Positions 1 through 8,181 of a stretch of DNA of 64,000 nt are shown piece by piece. Source of the DNA: Peribacillus simplex (GTDB lineage Bacteria; Bacillota; Bacilli; Bacillales; DSM-1321). Below the pieces are notes generated by a model. It did no database searches. It had not been told where the DNA came from and was given only the letters and a program-made list of their open reading frames with translations. The first letter of the stretch is position 1. Every line of letters begins with the position of its first letter. The stretch spans positions 186,001 through 250,000 of the forward strand of contig NZ_FTMX01000002.1 in assembly GCF_900156045.1 (NCBI RefSeq), given 5' to 3'. Both the position numbers and the translations under genes were made by a program.

Positions 1-36
1 TTCCTTGTTATGTATATCTATCGGGGTTAAGGGCAT
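1..36 (-). CDS. divIVA: DivIVA, N-terminal 12 codons only (gene continues off the left edge)
   Basis: The reverse strand starts with ATG and reads MPLTPIDIHNKE, which matches the conserved N-terminus of DivIVA, the coiled-coil protein that binds negatively curved membrane at septa and poles. A strong GGAGGTG ribosome binding site lies just upstream (around 43-50). Its position directly downstream of ylmH is the usual Bacillus order. Only the membrane-binding tip is visible, so the rest of the protein cannot be judged. Confidence 0.85.
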   Translation of the reverse strand, partial: MPLTPIDIHNKE

Positions 37-121
37 TACGGCACCTCCAGAACGGTTTCTACTCTAGTATGTTAAAACTCTATATTCGACAATAAATTTA
101 TAAATCCTGCTTTTTATCGAA

Positions 122-895
122 TTATTTTTGTCTGCCTAACGAGATTCTCCACTTATCCTTCTTGGTTTTCCCATCGATTGAAGCTATTTTACATCTGCCA
201 AAACCTCTGATGGAAAGTGTATCACCTTCGCGGCATTCTTCCGAGACGTTTTCCGTTTGCTTGAAATTCACCTTTACTTTTCCTGACGTTATCAAGGCCT
301 GCGTTTTTTGACGGGACATGTTCAGGACGGATGATAGCACACTGTCAAGCCTAAGGGAACTGACGGTGGTTACTTGCTCTTCCCATTTTTCTTTAACTTG
401 GACGATTTCCTCGATCGGAAGCCGTCTGATGGAAACAGAAGCATTACCCATTTTCTCAAGATTCCCTGTGAGATATGAATCCATCTCCTCGGCAGCTATA
501 AATTGAGTATGCTCCTCCGTCACTATTATATCACCAAATTTTTCACGTTTTACCCCTAGTGACATCAAGGTTCCAAGTATTTGCCTATGTTCAAGCGTAA
601 CAAACTTTTTTGGATAGGAGATATCGTATAAGGAGATATTGAAATCCGATGGTTCAGGAGAGTAATAATCAGGGTAAATGAGTACACGCTTTCGCTCTAC
701 GAAATCGCCCCCGCCATTAAATTGCAGTTTCGCATCCGGATCATTCCCCAATAGGGAAGTAAGAATTTCCTGCTGACGCGGATCAAGAAAATCAGATAGT
801 TTCGGAGCGTAGGAATTTTTAACCTGATCGATCCAATTCATGGCCTGGTCAATAAAATCCTTTTCCTCCGGCCTGAAATGCTGATAAATACTCAT
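122..895 (-). CDS. ylmH: YlmH, S4-domain RNA-binding protein
   Basis: 257 aa. The C-terminal ~70 residues carry an S4 RNA-binding fold (LRLDSVLSSVLNMSR...ITSGKVKVN...GDTLSIRG), the hallmark of proteins that bind structured rRNA or tRNA. The N-terminal part matches the YlmH family. YlmH has been linked to rescue of stalled ribosomes or nascent-chain complexes in Bacillus; that is family knowledge, not seen here. It lies between ylmG and divIVA in a cell-division neighbourhood, though its own role is translational. Full length; ATG start. Confidence 0.92.
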   Translation of the reverse strand: MSIYQHFRPEEKDFIDQAMNWIDQVKNSYAPKLSDFLDPRQQEILTSLLGNDPDAKLQFNGGGDFVERKRVLIYPDYYSPEPSDFNISLYDISYPKKFVTLEHRQILGTLMSLGVKREKFGDIIVTEEHTQFIAAEEMDSYLTGNLEKMGNASVSIRRLPIEEIVQVKEKWEEQVTTVSSLRLDSVLSSVLNMSRQKTQALITSGKVKVNFKQTENVSEECREGDTLSIRGFGRCKIASIDGKTKKDKWRISLGRQK

Positions 896-960
896 GATTG
901 AATGAATGCTCCTTAGTTATCAAATAATGGACGATCATAAGGAATTGATTAAACGGCTCT

Positions 961-1006
961 GCGTTGCTACTACACAGCGGAGAATCTTCCGACTGTGTAG
1001 TAAGAT
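961..1006. other. Long intergenic hairpin between ylmG and ylmH
   Basis: The arms TACTACACAG (968-977) and CTGTGTAGTA (993-1002) pair perfectly, and the inner CGGA/TCCG extends the stem across a one-base bulge, giving about 14 base pairs around a GAATCT loop. No U-tract follows on either strand, so a simple terminator is unlikely. It lies in the 131-bp gap between two co-directional genes, where it could act in mRNA processing or stability. Confidence 0.5.
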
Positions 1007-1026
1007 CATGTCAGGTTAGTTGTTGA

Positions 1027-1293
1027 TCATCCTATTAAAGTCTGTAAGTAATAGATTCCATAACCGCTGGCAAAATTAAGTACCAGCAAAGCCACAAGAG
1101 GCGAAAGATCGATCATGCCTAGCGGCGGGATGAACTTTCTGAACGGTTCTAAATACGGTTCGCAAATCTTTTCCAGAAATTGACCAATCGATGTCTCCCT
1201 TGCATTGGGGAACCATGACATCAATATGTAACCGATTAATGCCATTGAATAAATTTCAATTAAATAATATAAACCCTGAAGCACTAAACCCAT
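1027..1293 (-). CDS. ylmG: YlmG, YggT-family membrane protein
   Basis: 88 aa with two hydrophobic segments (about residues 3-24 and 62-84) separated by a polar loop containing [15 protein letters not shown], the signature of the YggT family. The function is not fully defined; in Bacillus it sits in the sepF operon, and plastid and cyanobacterial homologues affect membrane organisation and division. The start lies 6 bp after the sepF stop with an AGGTGG ribosome site inside the sepF end, implying translational coupling. Confidence 0.88.
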   Translation of the reverse strand: MGLVLQGLYYLIEIYSMALIGYILMSWFPNARETSIGQFLEKICEPYLEPFRKFIPPLGMIDLSPLVALLVLNFASGYGIYYLQTLIG

Positions 1294-1299
1294 TAACCA

Positions 1300-1764
1300 T
1301 TACCACCTCGCTTCTTCGTACTCCTCTTCGGCGGCGAAGCCGGTAATATTACCGGAAACATCGACGTTGTCCGGGGTACATAAGAATATATCTGTTCCGA
1401 TTTTTTGGATATCCCCGCTGATTGCATAAACAGTCCCACTTAGAAAATCAATGATTCGCTTCCCTTGGTCATGCTGGATTCGTTGAAGGTTCACGACTAC
1501 AGCGCGCCTGTTTTTTAAATGGTCAGCTACCTCCTGGGCTTCTGCATAAGCACGAGGCTCCAATAATACTACTTTAGAAGATTTCTGTACGCTTTGCAAA
1601 CTTACGATATTCTGATTGGCATGATTCCCTGCAGAAGCGGACTGATGCTGTTTAGCTGACTTCACGACTTTTGGTTCAGCCTCCTCTTCTTCCATCACTT
1701 CATCCTTGTACTCATACTCATCATCCAGCGCGAAATAAGATTTAAATTTTGATACGAACGACAT
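1300..1764 (-). CDS. sepF: SepF, membrane anchor of the Z-ring
   Basis: 154 aa. The N-terminal residues ([13 protein letters not shown]) form the amphipathic membrane-binding helix, followed by an acidic linker. The conserved SepF core (from about residue 65, [20 protein letters not shown], through [14 protein letters not shown]) forms the dimer and ring-forming domain that binds the FtsZ C-terminus. It supports or overlaps FtsA function in septum assembly. The upstream AAGGAGG and the position between ylmE and ylmG fit the usual ylm operon. Confidence 0.95.
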   Translation of the reverse strand: MSFVSKFKSYFALDDEYEYKDEVMEEEEAEPKVVKSAKQHQSASAGNHANQNIVSLQSVQKSSKVVLLEPRAYAEAQEVADHLKNRRAVVVNLQRIQHDQGKRIIDFLSGTVYAISGDIQKIGTDIFLCTPDNVDVSGNITGFAAEEEYEEARW

Positions 1765-1785
1765 CTATAGGGTACCTCCTTAAAA

Positions 1786-2457
1786 TTATTCGCCTACAAG
1801 TGCTGTACCAATCCTGATCATTGTAGCGCCTTCCTCAATGGCAATCATGAAATCATTGGACATCCCCATGGACAACTCCGTACAGGGGGCATGCTCTAAC
1901 TCTAAATTTTGTATTTCAACCTGGATGCCTTTCAATTTTCGGAAGCATTCCCGCAAAACCTGTTCTTCATCGGTCAGTGGAGCCATCGTCATCAATCCTG
2001 CAACATTCACCTTATCAAACTTGGATAATCCTTTGATGAAATCCATCGTCTCCTCAGGACCTAGGCCATGTTTTGATTCCTCACCAGAAACATTCACCTG
2101 CACTAAACAGTTTATCGGCTCATTTGCACGTTTTTGAATTTCTTCTGCCAAAGAAATGCGATCCAATGAGTGGATATACGAAATTTTATCGATGACATTC
2201 TTTACTTTGCGTGTTTGCATGGAACCGATATAATGCCAGTTGGGCTTGTCCTTCAGCACTTCATATTTAGTCAAAAGCCCTTCGTCACGGTTTTCACCCA
2301 AATCAAGTATTCCCGCTTCCAATGCTTCATTCGCTCTCCCGACCGAAACATATTTCGTCACTGCGATCAACTTTATCCCTTCACGGTCCCTTCCACTATT
2401 CTCACATGCTCTATTTATTTTTTCTTCGATGTTTTTTAAATTGTCCACTACTTTCAC
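1786..2457 (-). CDS. ylmE: YlmE, PLP homeostasis protein (YggS/PLPBP family)
   Basis: About 223 aa, a single TIM-barrel domain with the PLP-binding lysine region IAVTKYVS, HSLDR, and the phosphate-binding end SMGMSNDF...IRIGTALVG. This family binds pyridoxal 5'-phosphate and buffers it rather than acting as a racemase. I place the start at a GTG (2455-2457) because the protein then begins MKVVDNLKNIEEKI like the B. subtilis family member. A TTG 24 bp further upstream is possible but would place the GGAGG inside the coding region. The start is 2 bp after the ylmD stop. Confidence 0.88.
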   Translation of the reverse strand: MKVVDNLKNIEEKINRACENSGRDREGIKLIAVTKYVSVGRANEALEAGILDLGENRDEGLLTKYEVLKDKPNWHYIGSMQTRKVKNVIDKISYIHSLDRISLAEEIQKRANEPINCLVQVNVSGEESKHGLGPEETMDFIKGLSKFDKVNVAGLMTMAPLTDEEQVLRECFRKLKGIQVEIQNLELEHAPCTELSMGMSNDFMIAIEEGATMIRIGTALVGE

Positions 2458-2459
2458 TG

Positions 2460-3287
2460 TTACTCTAAATCCTCCTTCCAACCGATAAAACTCATCAACC
2501 TGCCTGTCTTCCCGTTATCACGGCGATGTGAAAAAAACAATTCATGATCACAGCTTGTACAGTATGATGTAACTTCGATCTGACTTTTTGGAATTCCTGA
2601 TTTTTGAAGAATCAATGCATTAAGTTGCTTAAGGTCTAACTGATATTGTCCTTCACTGATTAAATTATAGGGCTTTTCGTCAATATCTACCAGCAAATTA
2701 TGCACTAAATCCATGACATAATCATCAACTACATAGCATTTCGAACAAATCGACGGTCCAATAACAGCAAATATCTCACTTGCTTTTATACCCTCACTCC
2801 GCCATGCCTCAACCATTTTTCGTGCAATTCCATTAACCGTACCCTTCCAGCCAGCATGTGCCACACCAATCATACCATGTGCCGGAGCAAGAAAGTATAA
2901 GGGCACGCAGTCTGCGTAGCAAAGGGTCAATAGAACATCTGGGTCCTTCGTATAGAATCCATCAGTCGCTTTAAAGGCTGAATCATAATCCGTGGCACCT
3001 CTTCCGCCATCGCGGCTGGTAACTTTATGGATCTTCGTTTCATGTGTCTGCTCGGCACCTATCCATTCATTAAGCGGAAACATCAGCTTATCAGCTATGA
3101 TCCTGCGGTTTCCCTGGACGTCTTCAAGTTTATCACCGACATGAAAACCGGTATTCAATGTTTGAAAATCACCTGTACTAACTCCCCCGTTTTTTGTGGT
3201 GAAGCCCGCTACGAGCTGGAGATTTTTTTGTCTCCAGCTGTCAATGAGCATATATTGGTCTTTTATTAAAACAAATGGCTCTTTCAT
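2460..3287 (-). CDS. ylmD: YlmD, peptidoglycan-editing factor / purine nucleoside oxidoreductase family (PgeF, DUF152)
   Basis: 275 aa. The family metal-site motifs are visible: CYADCVPLYF and GVAHAGWKGTVNG, plus GAEQTHE earlier. Members were called laccases, and were later reported to act on purine nucleosides or to edit peptidoglycan precursors; which applies here cannot be told from sequence. It is followed by ylmE with almost no gap, and the last codons contain the ylmE ribosome binding site. Confidence 0.9.
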   Translation of the reverse strand: MKEPFVLIKDQYMLIDSWRQKNLQLVAGFTTKNGGVSTGDFQTLNTGFHVGDKLEDVQGNRRIIADKLMFPLNEWIGAEQTHETKIHKVTSRDGGRGATDYDSAFKATDGFYTKDPDVLLTLCYADCVPLYFLAPAHGMIGVAHAGWKGTVNGIARKMVEAWRSEGIKASEIFAVIGPSICSKCYVVDDYVMDLVHNLLVDIDEKPYNLISEGQYQLDLKQLNALILQKSGIPKSQIEVTSYCTSCDHELFFSHRRDNGKTGRLMSFIGWKEDLE

Positions 3288-3342
3288 GCTATAAACCTCT
3301 TTATTTTTAGTCTAGTGTATCATATATTTGCGCCAAGCACCC

Positions 3343-3612
3343 TTAAAACCGTTCATCTTTCACTTCTGCTTGAAAAACAGTCTGATGCTCAACAAGTATG
3401 ACATCCGCACCGATTTTTTTTATTTTACGCCATGGGATCACAATATCCTGTTCCCTTCCAAAAAAACCCATCAATCTAGTTCCATTTGAAACGATGATGG
3501 CCTCTATTTTCCCCGTGGCCGTATTTATTTCAAGATCTGACATATTACCTAATTTCTTACCATCCGCTATATTGACGATATCCTTAATTTGAAATTCGGA
3601 AATCCTGGTCAC
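3343..3612 (-). CDS. ylmC: YlmC/YmxH-family PRC-barrel sporulation-associated protein
   Basis: 89 aa with a PRC-barrel-like beta-rich fold (ISEFQIKDIVNIADGKKLG...GRLMGFFG-type segments). The family is small, conserved in spore formers and of unknown mechanism. It uses a GTG start: the overlapping ATG is immediately followed by TGA, and GAGGAG lies 8 bp upstream of the GTG. In B. subtilis the neighbour ylmA (an ABC ATPase) lies between sigG and ylmC; it is absent here. Confidence 0.85.
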   Translation of the reverse strand: MTRISEFQIKDIVNIADGKKLGNMSDLEINTATGKIEAIIVSNGTRLMGFFGREQDIVIPWRKIKKIGADVILVEHQTVFQAEVKDERF

Positions 3613-3722
3613 ATCACTCAGCTCCTCAAAATTTCATCATAGATGAAGGTCCTATTCCTATGTATATGACATAATGCGCTAAAGGATGAAGAATACGATA
3701 AATAAACGTCCATTCGATCACG

Positions 3723-3740
3723 ATCCCTTCCGGAAGGGAT
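3723..3740. repeat. 18-bp perfect palindrome upstream of ylmC
   Basis: ATCCCTTCCGGAAGGGAT is self-complementary over its whole length. It lies in the 229-bp gap between the sigG terminator and ylmC, so it could be an operator or a small hairpin. No protein is assigned. Confidence 0.45.
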
Positions 3741-3750
3741 TTTCAACAAA

Positions 3751-3814
3751 ATAAAAAAGCCGCTATGGATAAGTAGCCGTTAAGCGGGTATTGACATTTT
3801 TGCCCTACCCGCTT
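3751..3814 (-). terminator. Terminator region downstream of sigG
   Basis: In the sigG direction a 9-bp stem (AAGCGGGTA at 3782-3790 with TACCCGCTT at 3806-3814) comes first. A second, weaker stem using CCGCT/AGCGG ends in a run of T (TTTTTTATTTT). The two stems share bases and could be alternatives. It is a plausible intrinsic terminator just after the sigG stop. Confidence 0.6.
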
Positions 3815-3841
3815 CAGCTAACTTTTTCTCATGCTCAGCTT

Positions 3842-4621
3842 CTACTGTTGGATATTTTTATTCATTTGTTTGATTGCCGCTTTTTCCAATCGGGAGACCT
3901 GTGCTTGTGAAATGCCGATTTCCTCGGCTACCTCCATTTGCGTCTTCCCTTGGAAAAACCGTTTGCGAAGGATCATTTTTTCCCGGTCATTCAACCGTCT
4001 CATGCCTTCATTTATAGCTATTTCATCAATCCAGGTACTATCTTTATTTTTTTCATCACTCAGTTGGTCGAGTACATAAATCGGATCCCCGCCATCATTA
4101 TAAATCGGTTCAAAAAGTGAAACTGGATCTTGTATAGCATCTAGTGCAAAAACAATTTCTTCATGAGGTACTTCCAACACCTTGGCGATTTCTTCAGCTG
4201 TCGGCTCACGAAGGGTTTGGCTTATGAGCTTTTCTTTTACTTGCAAAGCTTTATAAGCGATGTCTCTTAAAGAACGGGATACCCGAATCGGATTATTGTC
4301 ACGAAGATATCTTCTGATTTCTCCAATAATCATCGGAACAGCATACGTTGAAAACTTAACATTTTGACCTAGGTCAAAGTTATCTATCGACTTCATCAAC
4401 CCTATACAGCCTACCTGAAATAGATCATCTACATACTCTCCCCGATTGTTGAAGCGTTGAATGACGCTTAGAACGAGTCGAAGATTCCCGTTTACCAGTT
4501 TCTCTCTTGCTGAAATATCGCCATCTTGCAGTTCTTTAAAGAGTTTTCTCATTTCTTCATTCTTTAAAACCGGTAATTTTGATGTATCCACACCGCAGAT
4601 TTCAACCTTATTACGAGACAA
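3842..4621 (-). CDS. sigG: RNA polymerase sigma-G factor, late forespore
   Basis: 259 aa with all parts of sigma-G: N-terminal MSRNKVEICGVDTSKLPVLK, region 2 (FQVGCIGLMKSIDNFD...FSTYAVPMIIGEIRRYLRDN), region 3 and a helix-turn-helix region 4 (MEVAEEIGISQAQVSRLEK). It directs late forespore genes after engulfment. The start is a TTG (4619-4621) with GAGGAGG 8 bp upstream; longer readings add residues not found in the family. A sigma-F-like promoter lies upstream. Confidence 0.97.
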   Translation of the reverse strand: MSRNKVEICGVDTSKLPVLKNEEMRKLFKELQDGDISAREKLVNGNLRLVLSVIQRFNNRGEYVDDLFQVGCIGLMKSIDNFDLGQNVKFSTYAVPMIIGEIRRYLRDNNPIRVSRSLRDIAYKALQVKEKLISQTLREPTAEEIAKVLEVPHEEIVFALDAIQDPVSLFEPIYNDGGDPIYVLDQLSDEKNKDSTWIDEIAINEGMRRLNDREKMILRKRFFQGKTQMEVAEEIGISQAQVSRLEKAAIKQMNKNIQQ

Positions 4622-4658
4622 AATTATTCCCTCCTCACAGGAGCGCTGTACAAAAAAC

Positions 4659-4686
4659 AGTATTTCCGCGGGAGGAAAAAATATGC
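4659..4686 (-). promoter_or_regulatory. Candidate sigma-F-type promoter of sigG
   Basis: Reading toward sigG, GCATA (4682-4686) and GGAAATACT (4659-4667) are separated by 14 bp. These resemble the sigma-F -35 (GYWTA) and -10 (GGNRANANT) elements, and sigG is a known sigma-F target in B. subtilis. The spacer is 1-2 bp shorter than typical. The -10 ends about 37 bp before the TTG start. Confidence 0.5.
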
Positions 4687-4771
4687 ACATGGCTAGAAGG
4701 GAAAATCCCCATTATTTTTCAATATAGCCACAAAAGTATTGATTTGATTGACATTTAAGCACTTTATTTTT

Positions 4772-5491
4772 TTACACCATTTTATTAAATTCTTTACGAA
4801 GCCTCTTAATAATCCTTTTTTCCAAACGTGAAATGTAAGATTGGGAAATCCCTAGCATGTCGGCAACATCCTTTTGGGTTTTTTCTTCTCCGCCTGCAAG
4901 CCCAAAACGGAGTTCCATTATCTGTTTTTCACGTTCGGATAACTGTGTAAGTGCTTTTGTCAGCAGCTTCCGGTCAACGTTTGCCTCAAGGTCTTTCGTG
5001 ATAATGTCATCGTCCGTTCCAAGTACATCGGATAACAGAAGTTCATTTCCATCCCAATCAATATTCAGAGGTTCATCAAAAGAAACTTCAGAACGGATTT
5101 TGTTATTTCTTCGTAAATACATTAATATTTCATTCTCGATGCATCTCGAAGCATATGTAGCCAGTTTTATTTTCTTCTCAGGATTGAATGTATTCACAGC
5201 TTTGATCAAACCTATGGTACCAATGCTGATTAAATCCTCAATATTGATGCCAGTATTTTCGAATTTCCTGGCAATATATACCACCAGCCTTAAATTACGT
5301 TCAATCAAGATCGAACGTGCAGCTTCATCACCATTGGGTAATTTATTGATCAGTATTGCCTCTTCTTCCTTCGAAAGGGGCGGCGGCAGTGCCTCACTCC
5401 CTCCTATATAAAATATTTCGTCCGTTTTCAATCCGAGCTTGAACAATAGTTTGTACCACAAATAAGTGAGCCGAAGAATGAATTTCTTCAA
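4772..5491 (-). CDS. sigE: Pro-sigma-E, early mother-cell sigma factor
   Basis: 239 aa, the same length as B. subtilis pro-sigma-E. The first ~27 residues are a membrane-associating pro-sequence ([18 protein letters not shown]) removed by SpoIIGA near [11 protein letters not shown]. Region 2 ([35 protein letters not shown]) and the region 4 helix-turn-helix ([19 protein letters not shown]) are intact. It is the second gene of the spoIIGA-sigE operon and switches on mother-cell genes after asymmetric division. Confidence 0.98.
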   Translation of the reverse strand: MKKFILRLTYLWYKLLFKLGLKTDEIFYIGGSEALPPPLSKEEEAILINKLPNGDEAARSILIERNLRLVVYIARKFENTGINIEDLISIGTIGLIKAVNTFNPEKKIKLATYASRCIENEILMYLRRNNKIRSEVSFDEPLNIDWDGNELLLSDVLGTDDDIITKDLEANVDRKLLTKALTQLSEREKQIMELRFGLAGGEEKTQKDVADMLGISQSYISRLEKRIIKRLRKEFNKMV

Positions 5492-5549
5492 AATAATTCT
5501 CCCTTCTAATAAACGGATTATGGGTCAAATTAAAGAGTGAATTGATGGT

Positions 5550-6476
5550 TCAGGAGGCATTTTGCACCGGTATCCCGGTTAACATTTTCGGGTGAACGAT
5601 AGATTGATAGCTATTGTCGGGAGAGAGTTGCTGGAAGGTAAACGAAACGAGACCCTGCTTGACATGAAATTCTTTTTCTCCTTGAACGATTTTAATGTAA
5701 TCCGGTTTGATTGCGGTTAAAAGCTGATGTTCATGACCCACGACTTTATAAGGGATGACACGCATTCTTCCTGTCCATGAATATTCGGGCTGCATTTCCT
5801 GACTAATCAGGTTATCAGGGTTTTTAAAGAGCTCTAGCATATCGTCCGGTATTCCTGCTTCCCCTCCTGAAAGAGAGATGATCATTACTGGGGAACGTGT
5901 AATCGGATCATATAATTGATTGCCGCTATCCACCAATCCATGAAATTTCCCTTCAAAGTCAGAAATTTTAACCGAGACCGAAACCATTTGTTCATGTGTA
6001 AGCTTGGTCATCTCCATCCCTTCAAGTGTTCGTTTGGAAAATTGCCATGCGAGCGGGAACCCGATCATTACGAATATCCAGCTGACAGGATCGCCAAAAC
6101 GGTTGATTCCTGCATATTGACCAGGGTCCTTGGACACGATTTGGAATTCAAATAAGTAGTGAAGTCCCAGAAGGATTCCTCCCGATAAAAACGTCACGAA
6201 ATATAAAGTGGCCACCGATTTCATGAAAAGTTTCAACCTATTAAACCCAAAGGTTGCCAGCACCATGACAAGGGATACTAAAATCTTCATGTACACCCGG
6301 TCGGCAATTGCATAAAAAGGAGTGAATGCCAATACGATAATGAAGGAACCAATCAACCCGCCGATGCATACCCGCCAAAGAGCTACCCTTCGTTTGAGAA
6401 TGATTGCGGTCCAATATAAAAGGAGGCAGTCAAATAACCAATTCAACAACCAGATCACATCTAAATATAAAGTCAA
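5550..6476 (-). CDS. spoIIGA: SpoIIGA, membrane aspartic protease that activates pro-sigma-E
   Basis: 308 aa. Five hydrophobic segments cover roughly residues 5-150, followed by a cytoplasmic protease domain with the catalytic motif GLVDSGN (Asp183). The protein cleaves pro-sigma-E after a signal from the forespore protein SpoIIR. A TTG start (6474-6476) is supported by GGAGGGG upstream and by the MTLYLDVIWLLN beginning typical of the family. It is the first gene of the operon; promoter upstream. Confidence 0.96.
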   Translation of the reverse strand: MTLYLDVIWLLNWLFDCLLLYWTAIILKRRVALWRVCIGGLIGSFIIVLAFTPFYAIADRVYMKILVSLVMVLATFGFNRLKLFMKSVATLYFVTFLSGGILLGLHYLFEFQIVSKDPGQYAGINRFGDPVSWIFVMIGFPLAWQFSKRTLEGMEMTKLTHEQMVSVSVKISDFEGKFHGLVDSGNQLYDPITRSPVMIISLSGGEAGIPDDMLELFKNPDNLISQEMQPEYSWTGRMRVIPYKVVGHEHQLLTAIKPDYIKIVQGEKEFHVKQGLVSFTFQQLSPDNSYQSIVHPKMLTGIPVQNAS

Positions 6477-6519
6477 ACACCCTCCCCTCCTTTTATTAAC
6501 AAACCTTCCACTAGCAAAA

Positions 6520-6553
6520 AGTATAGCGTACCTGCCCTTAGAAAGTGTGTCAC
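6520..6553 (-). promoter_or_regulatory. spoIIG promoter with 22-bp spacer (Spo0A-activated type)
   Basis: Toward spoIIGA, GTGACA (6548-6553) and TATACT (6520-6525) are separated by exactly 22 bp. This unusually long spacing is known for the Spo0A-dependent spoIIG promoter of B. subtilis, which uses sigma-A. Transcription would start about 35-40 bp before the TTG codon. Confidence 0.7.
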
Positions 6554-6604
6554 TTTTTGTACTGAAAACTTAAGAGTTTTTCAGTCATTTTTACACTTTT
6601 TGTA
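6551..6604 (-). promoter_or_regulatory. Two direct CACTTTTTGTA repeats, candidate Spo0A-binding region
   Basis: The 11-mer CACTTTTTGTA occurs at 6551-6561, overlapping the -35 element, and again at 6594-6604. The copies are 43 bp apart, about four helical turns. The second runs into TGTAGAA, one mismatch from the Spo0A box TGTCGAA. B. subtilis spoIIG also has two Spo0A sites, one touching the -35. The remaining part of this 500-bp gap (6605-6937) shows no gene. Confidence 0.45.
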
Positions 6605-6937
6605 GAAAAACAGCCATTGATATTTTCAATACTGTCTTAGAGACTATCCTGCTCCCTTTTACTTCTGTCGATTTATGTTATAAAAGTTTAATAATTAATT
6701 GCTCTCTCTTCTTTTTACATTAATGAATGAAAGTGAACAAATGATGGGGACTCCCTTCTGACAAGACACTCCATCCAGCACAATTCCGTCTTCCAGCTCA
6801 CAGGACATTCAGACAATCCTGGATCCAATAACGCAGATTTCATTTATCACTTAGAATCGAGTGATAAAGCTCGAGAAACACCCATTATTATAAGGTCAAT
6901 TGACACAATTGCTTTTAAGTATTCATTTTATTAACGA

Positions 6938-6964
6938 CAAAAAACCGTCCCCAAATGGGAACGG
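6938..6964 (-). terminator. Terminator of ftsA-ftsZ
   Basis: In the ftsZ direction CCGTTCCC pairs with GGGGACGG (one G-U) around the loop ATTT, followed by TTTTTT. It starts about 16 bp after the ftsZ stop. In B. subtilis the protease gene bpr lies between ftsZ and spoIIGA; here there is none. Confidence 0.85.
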
Positions 6965-6979
6965 CATATCACGTCGGTA

Positions 6980-8137
6980 TTAACGGCGTCTATTACGGTT
7001 ACGGAGGAAGGTTGGAATATCCAGGGCCTCATCACCTTGATTGGCATTACGTGCAGGCTGTTCATTGACTTCTTCTCTCTTCACTTCACGCTTCACGCTT
7101 GGCTGTGGCGTTTGTTGTGTCTGAGGTCTTGATTGCTGTTGTTGTCCGAGTGTTGGACGTCCAGTAGGACGTATTGAAGCTTCAACCTCGTTAAAGCCTG
7201 TTGCAATTACCGTAACGACGATTTCATCTTTAAGGTTTTCATTGATGACCGAACCAAAAATCATGTTGACGTCTTGATCGGATGCAGTAGCCACGATATC
7301 GGCCGCTTCCTGGACTTCAAAAAGACTTAGGTTCGTGCCACCTGTAATATTCATCAGTACGCCTTGGGCACCATCAATCGATGTTTCAAGCAACGGACTG
7401 GAAATGGCTTTTTTCGCCGCTTCCGCCGCACGGTTTTCCCCTGAGGAAATCCCGATTCCCATAAGTGCGGAACCTTTGTTGGACATGATCGTCTTCACAT
7501 CGGCAAAGTCCAAGTTAATAAGACCTGGAACAGCAATCAAATCTGAAATCCCTTGTACACCTTGGCGAAGTACATTATCGGCTTCACGGAATGCTTCAAG
7601 CATCGGCGTGCTTTTATCGACGATTTCAAGGAGGCGGTCGTTCGGAATGACGATCAGTGTGTCAACCGATTCCTTCATGGATGAAATGCCGCCTTGAGCC
7701 TGTGTTGCACGTTTTCGGCCTTCGAAAGTAAATGGACGTGTAACTACACCCACTGTAAGAGCCCCTAGATCTTTAGCAATGCCCGCTATTACAGGAGCAG
7801 CCCCTGTTCCCGTACCGCCGCCCATTCCAGCCGTTACGAAAACCATATCGGCACCTTTAAGCGCCTCTTCAATCTGCTCTTTGCTTTCTTCAGCAGCTTT
7901 TTTTCCTACCTCGGGATTGGCACCTGCTCCCAAACCACGTGTAAGCTTCCCACCGATTTGCATTTTGATTTCTGCTTTTGATAGATTAAGAGCCTGTGCG
8001 TCAGTATTGACAGAAATAAACTCAACACCCTGTACACCATGCTCGATCATTCTGTTTACCGCATTGTTTCCGCCGCCGCCAACACCTATTACTTTTATCG
8101 TTGCTAATTGTTCTAGATTAGAATCAAACTCCAACAT
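6980..8137 (-). CDS. ftsZ: FtsZ, tubulin-like division ring GTPase
   Basis: 385 aa. The tubulin signature GGGTGTG is at residues 106-112, after the GTP-binding [14 protein letters not shown] (about 17-30). The T7-loop residues [11 protein letters not shown] follow around 210. A proline/glutamine-rich linker leads to the C-terminal peptide [13 protein letters not shown], which binds FtsA, SepF and other partners. FtsZ polymerises into the cytokinetic ring. It follows ftsA with a 44-bp gap and ends at an intrinsic terminator. Confidence 0.99.
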   Translation of the reverse strand: MLEFDSNLEQLATIKVIGVGGGGNNAVNRMIEHGVQGVEFISVNTDAQALNLSKAEIKMQIGGKLTRGLGAGANPEVGKKAAEESKEQIEEALKGADMVFVTAGMGGGTGTGAAPVIAGIAKDLGALTVGVVTRPFTFEGRKRATQAQGGISSMKESVDTLIVIPNDRLLEIVDKSTPMLEAFREADNVLRQGVQGISDLIAVPGLINLDFADVKTIMSNKGSALMGIGISSGENRAAEAAKKAISSPLLETSIDGAQGVLMNITGGTNLSLFEVQEAADIVATASDQDVNMIFGSVINENLKDEIVVTVIATGFNEVEASIRPTGRPTLGQQQQSRPQTQQTPQPSVKREVKREEVNEQPARNANQGDEALDIPTFLRNRNRRR

Positions 8138-8181
8138 GACAATCCTCCTATTTTGACGAAATTCCCGATTCTTAATGATTG

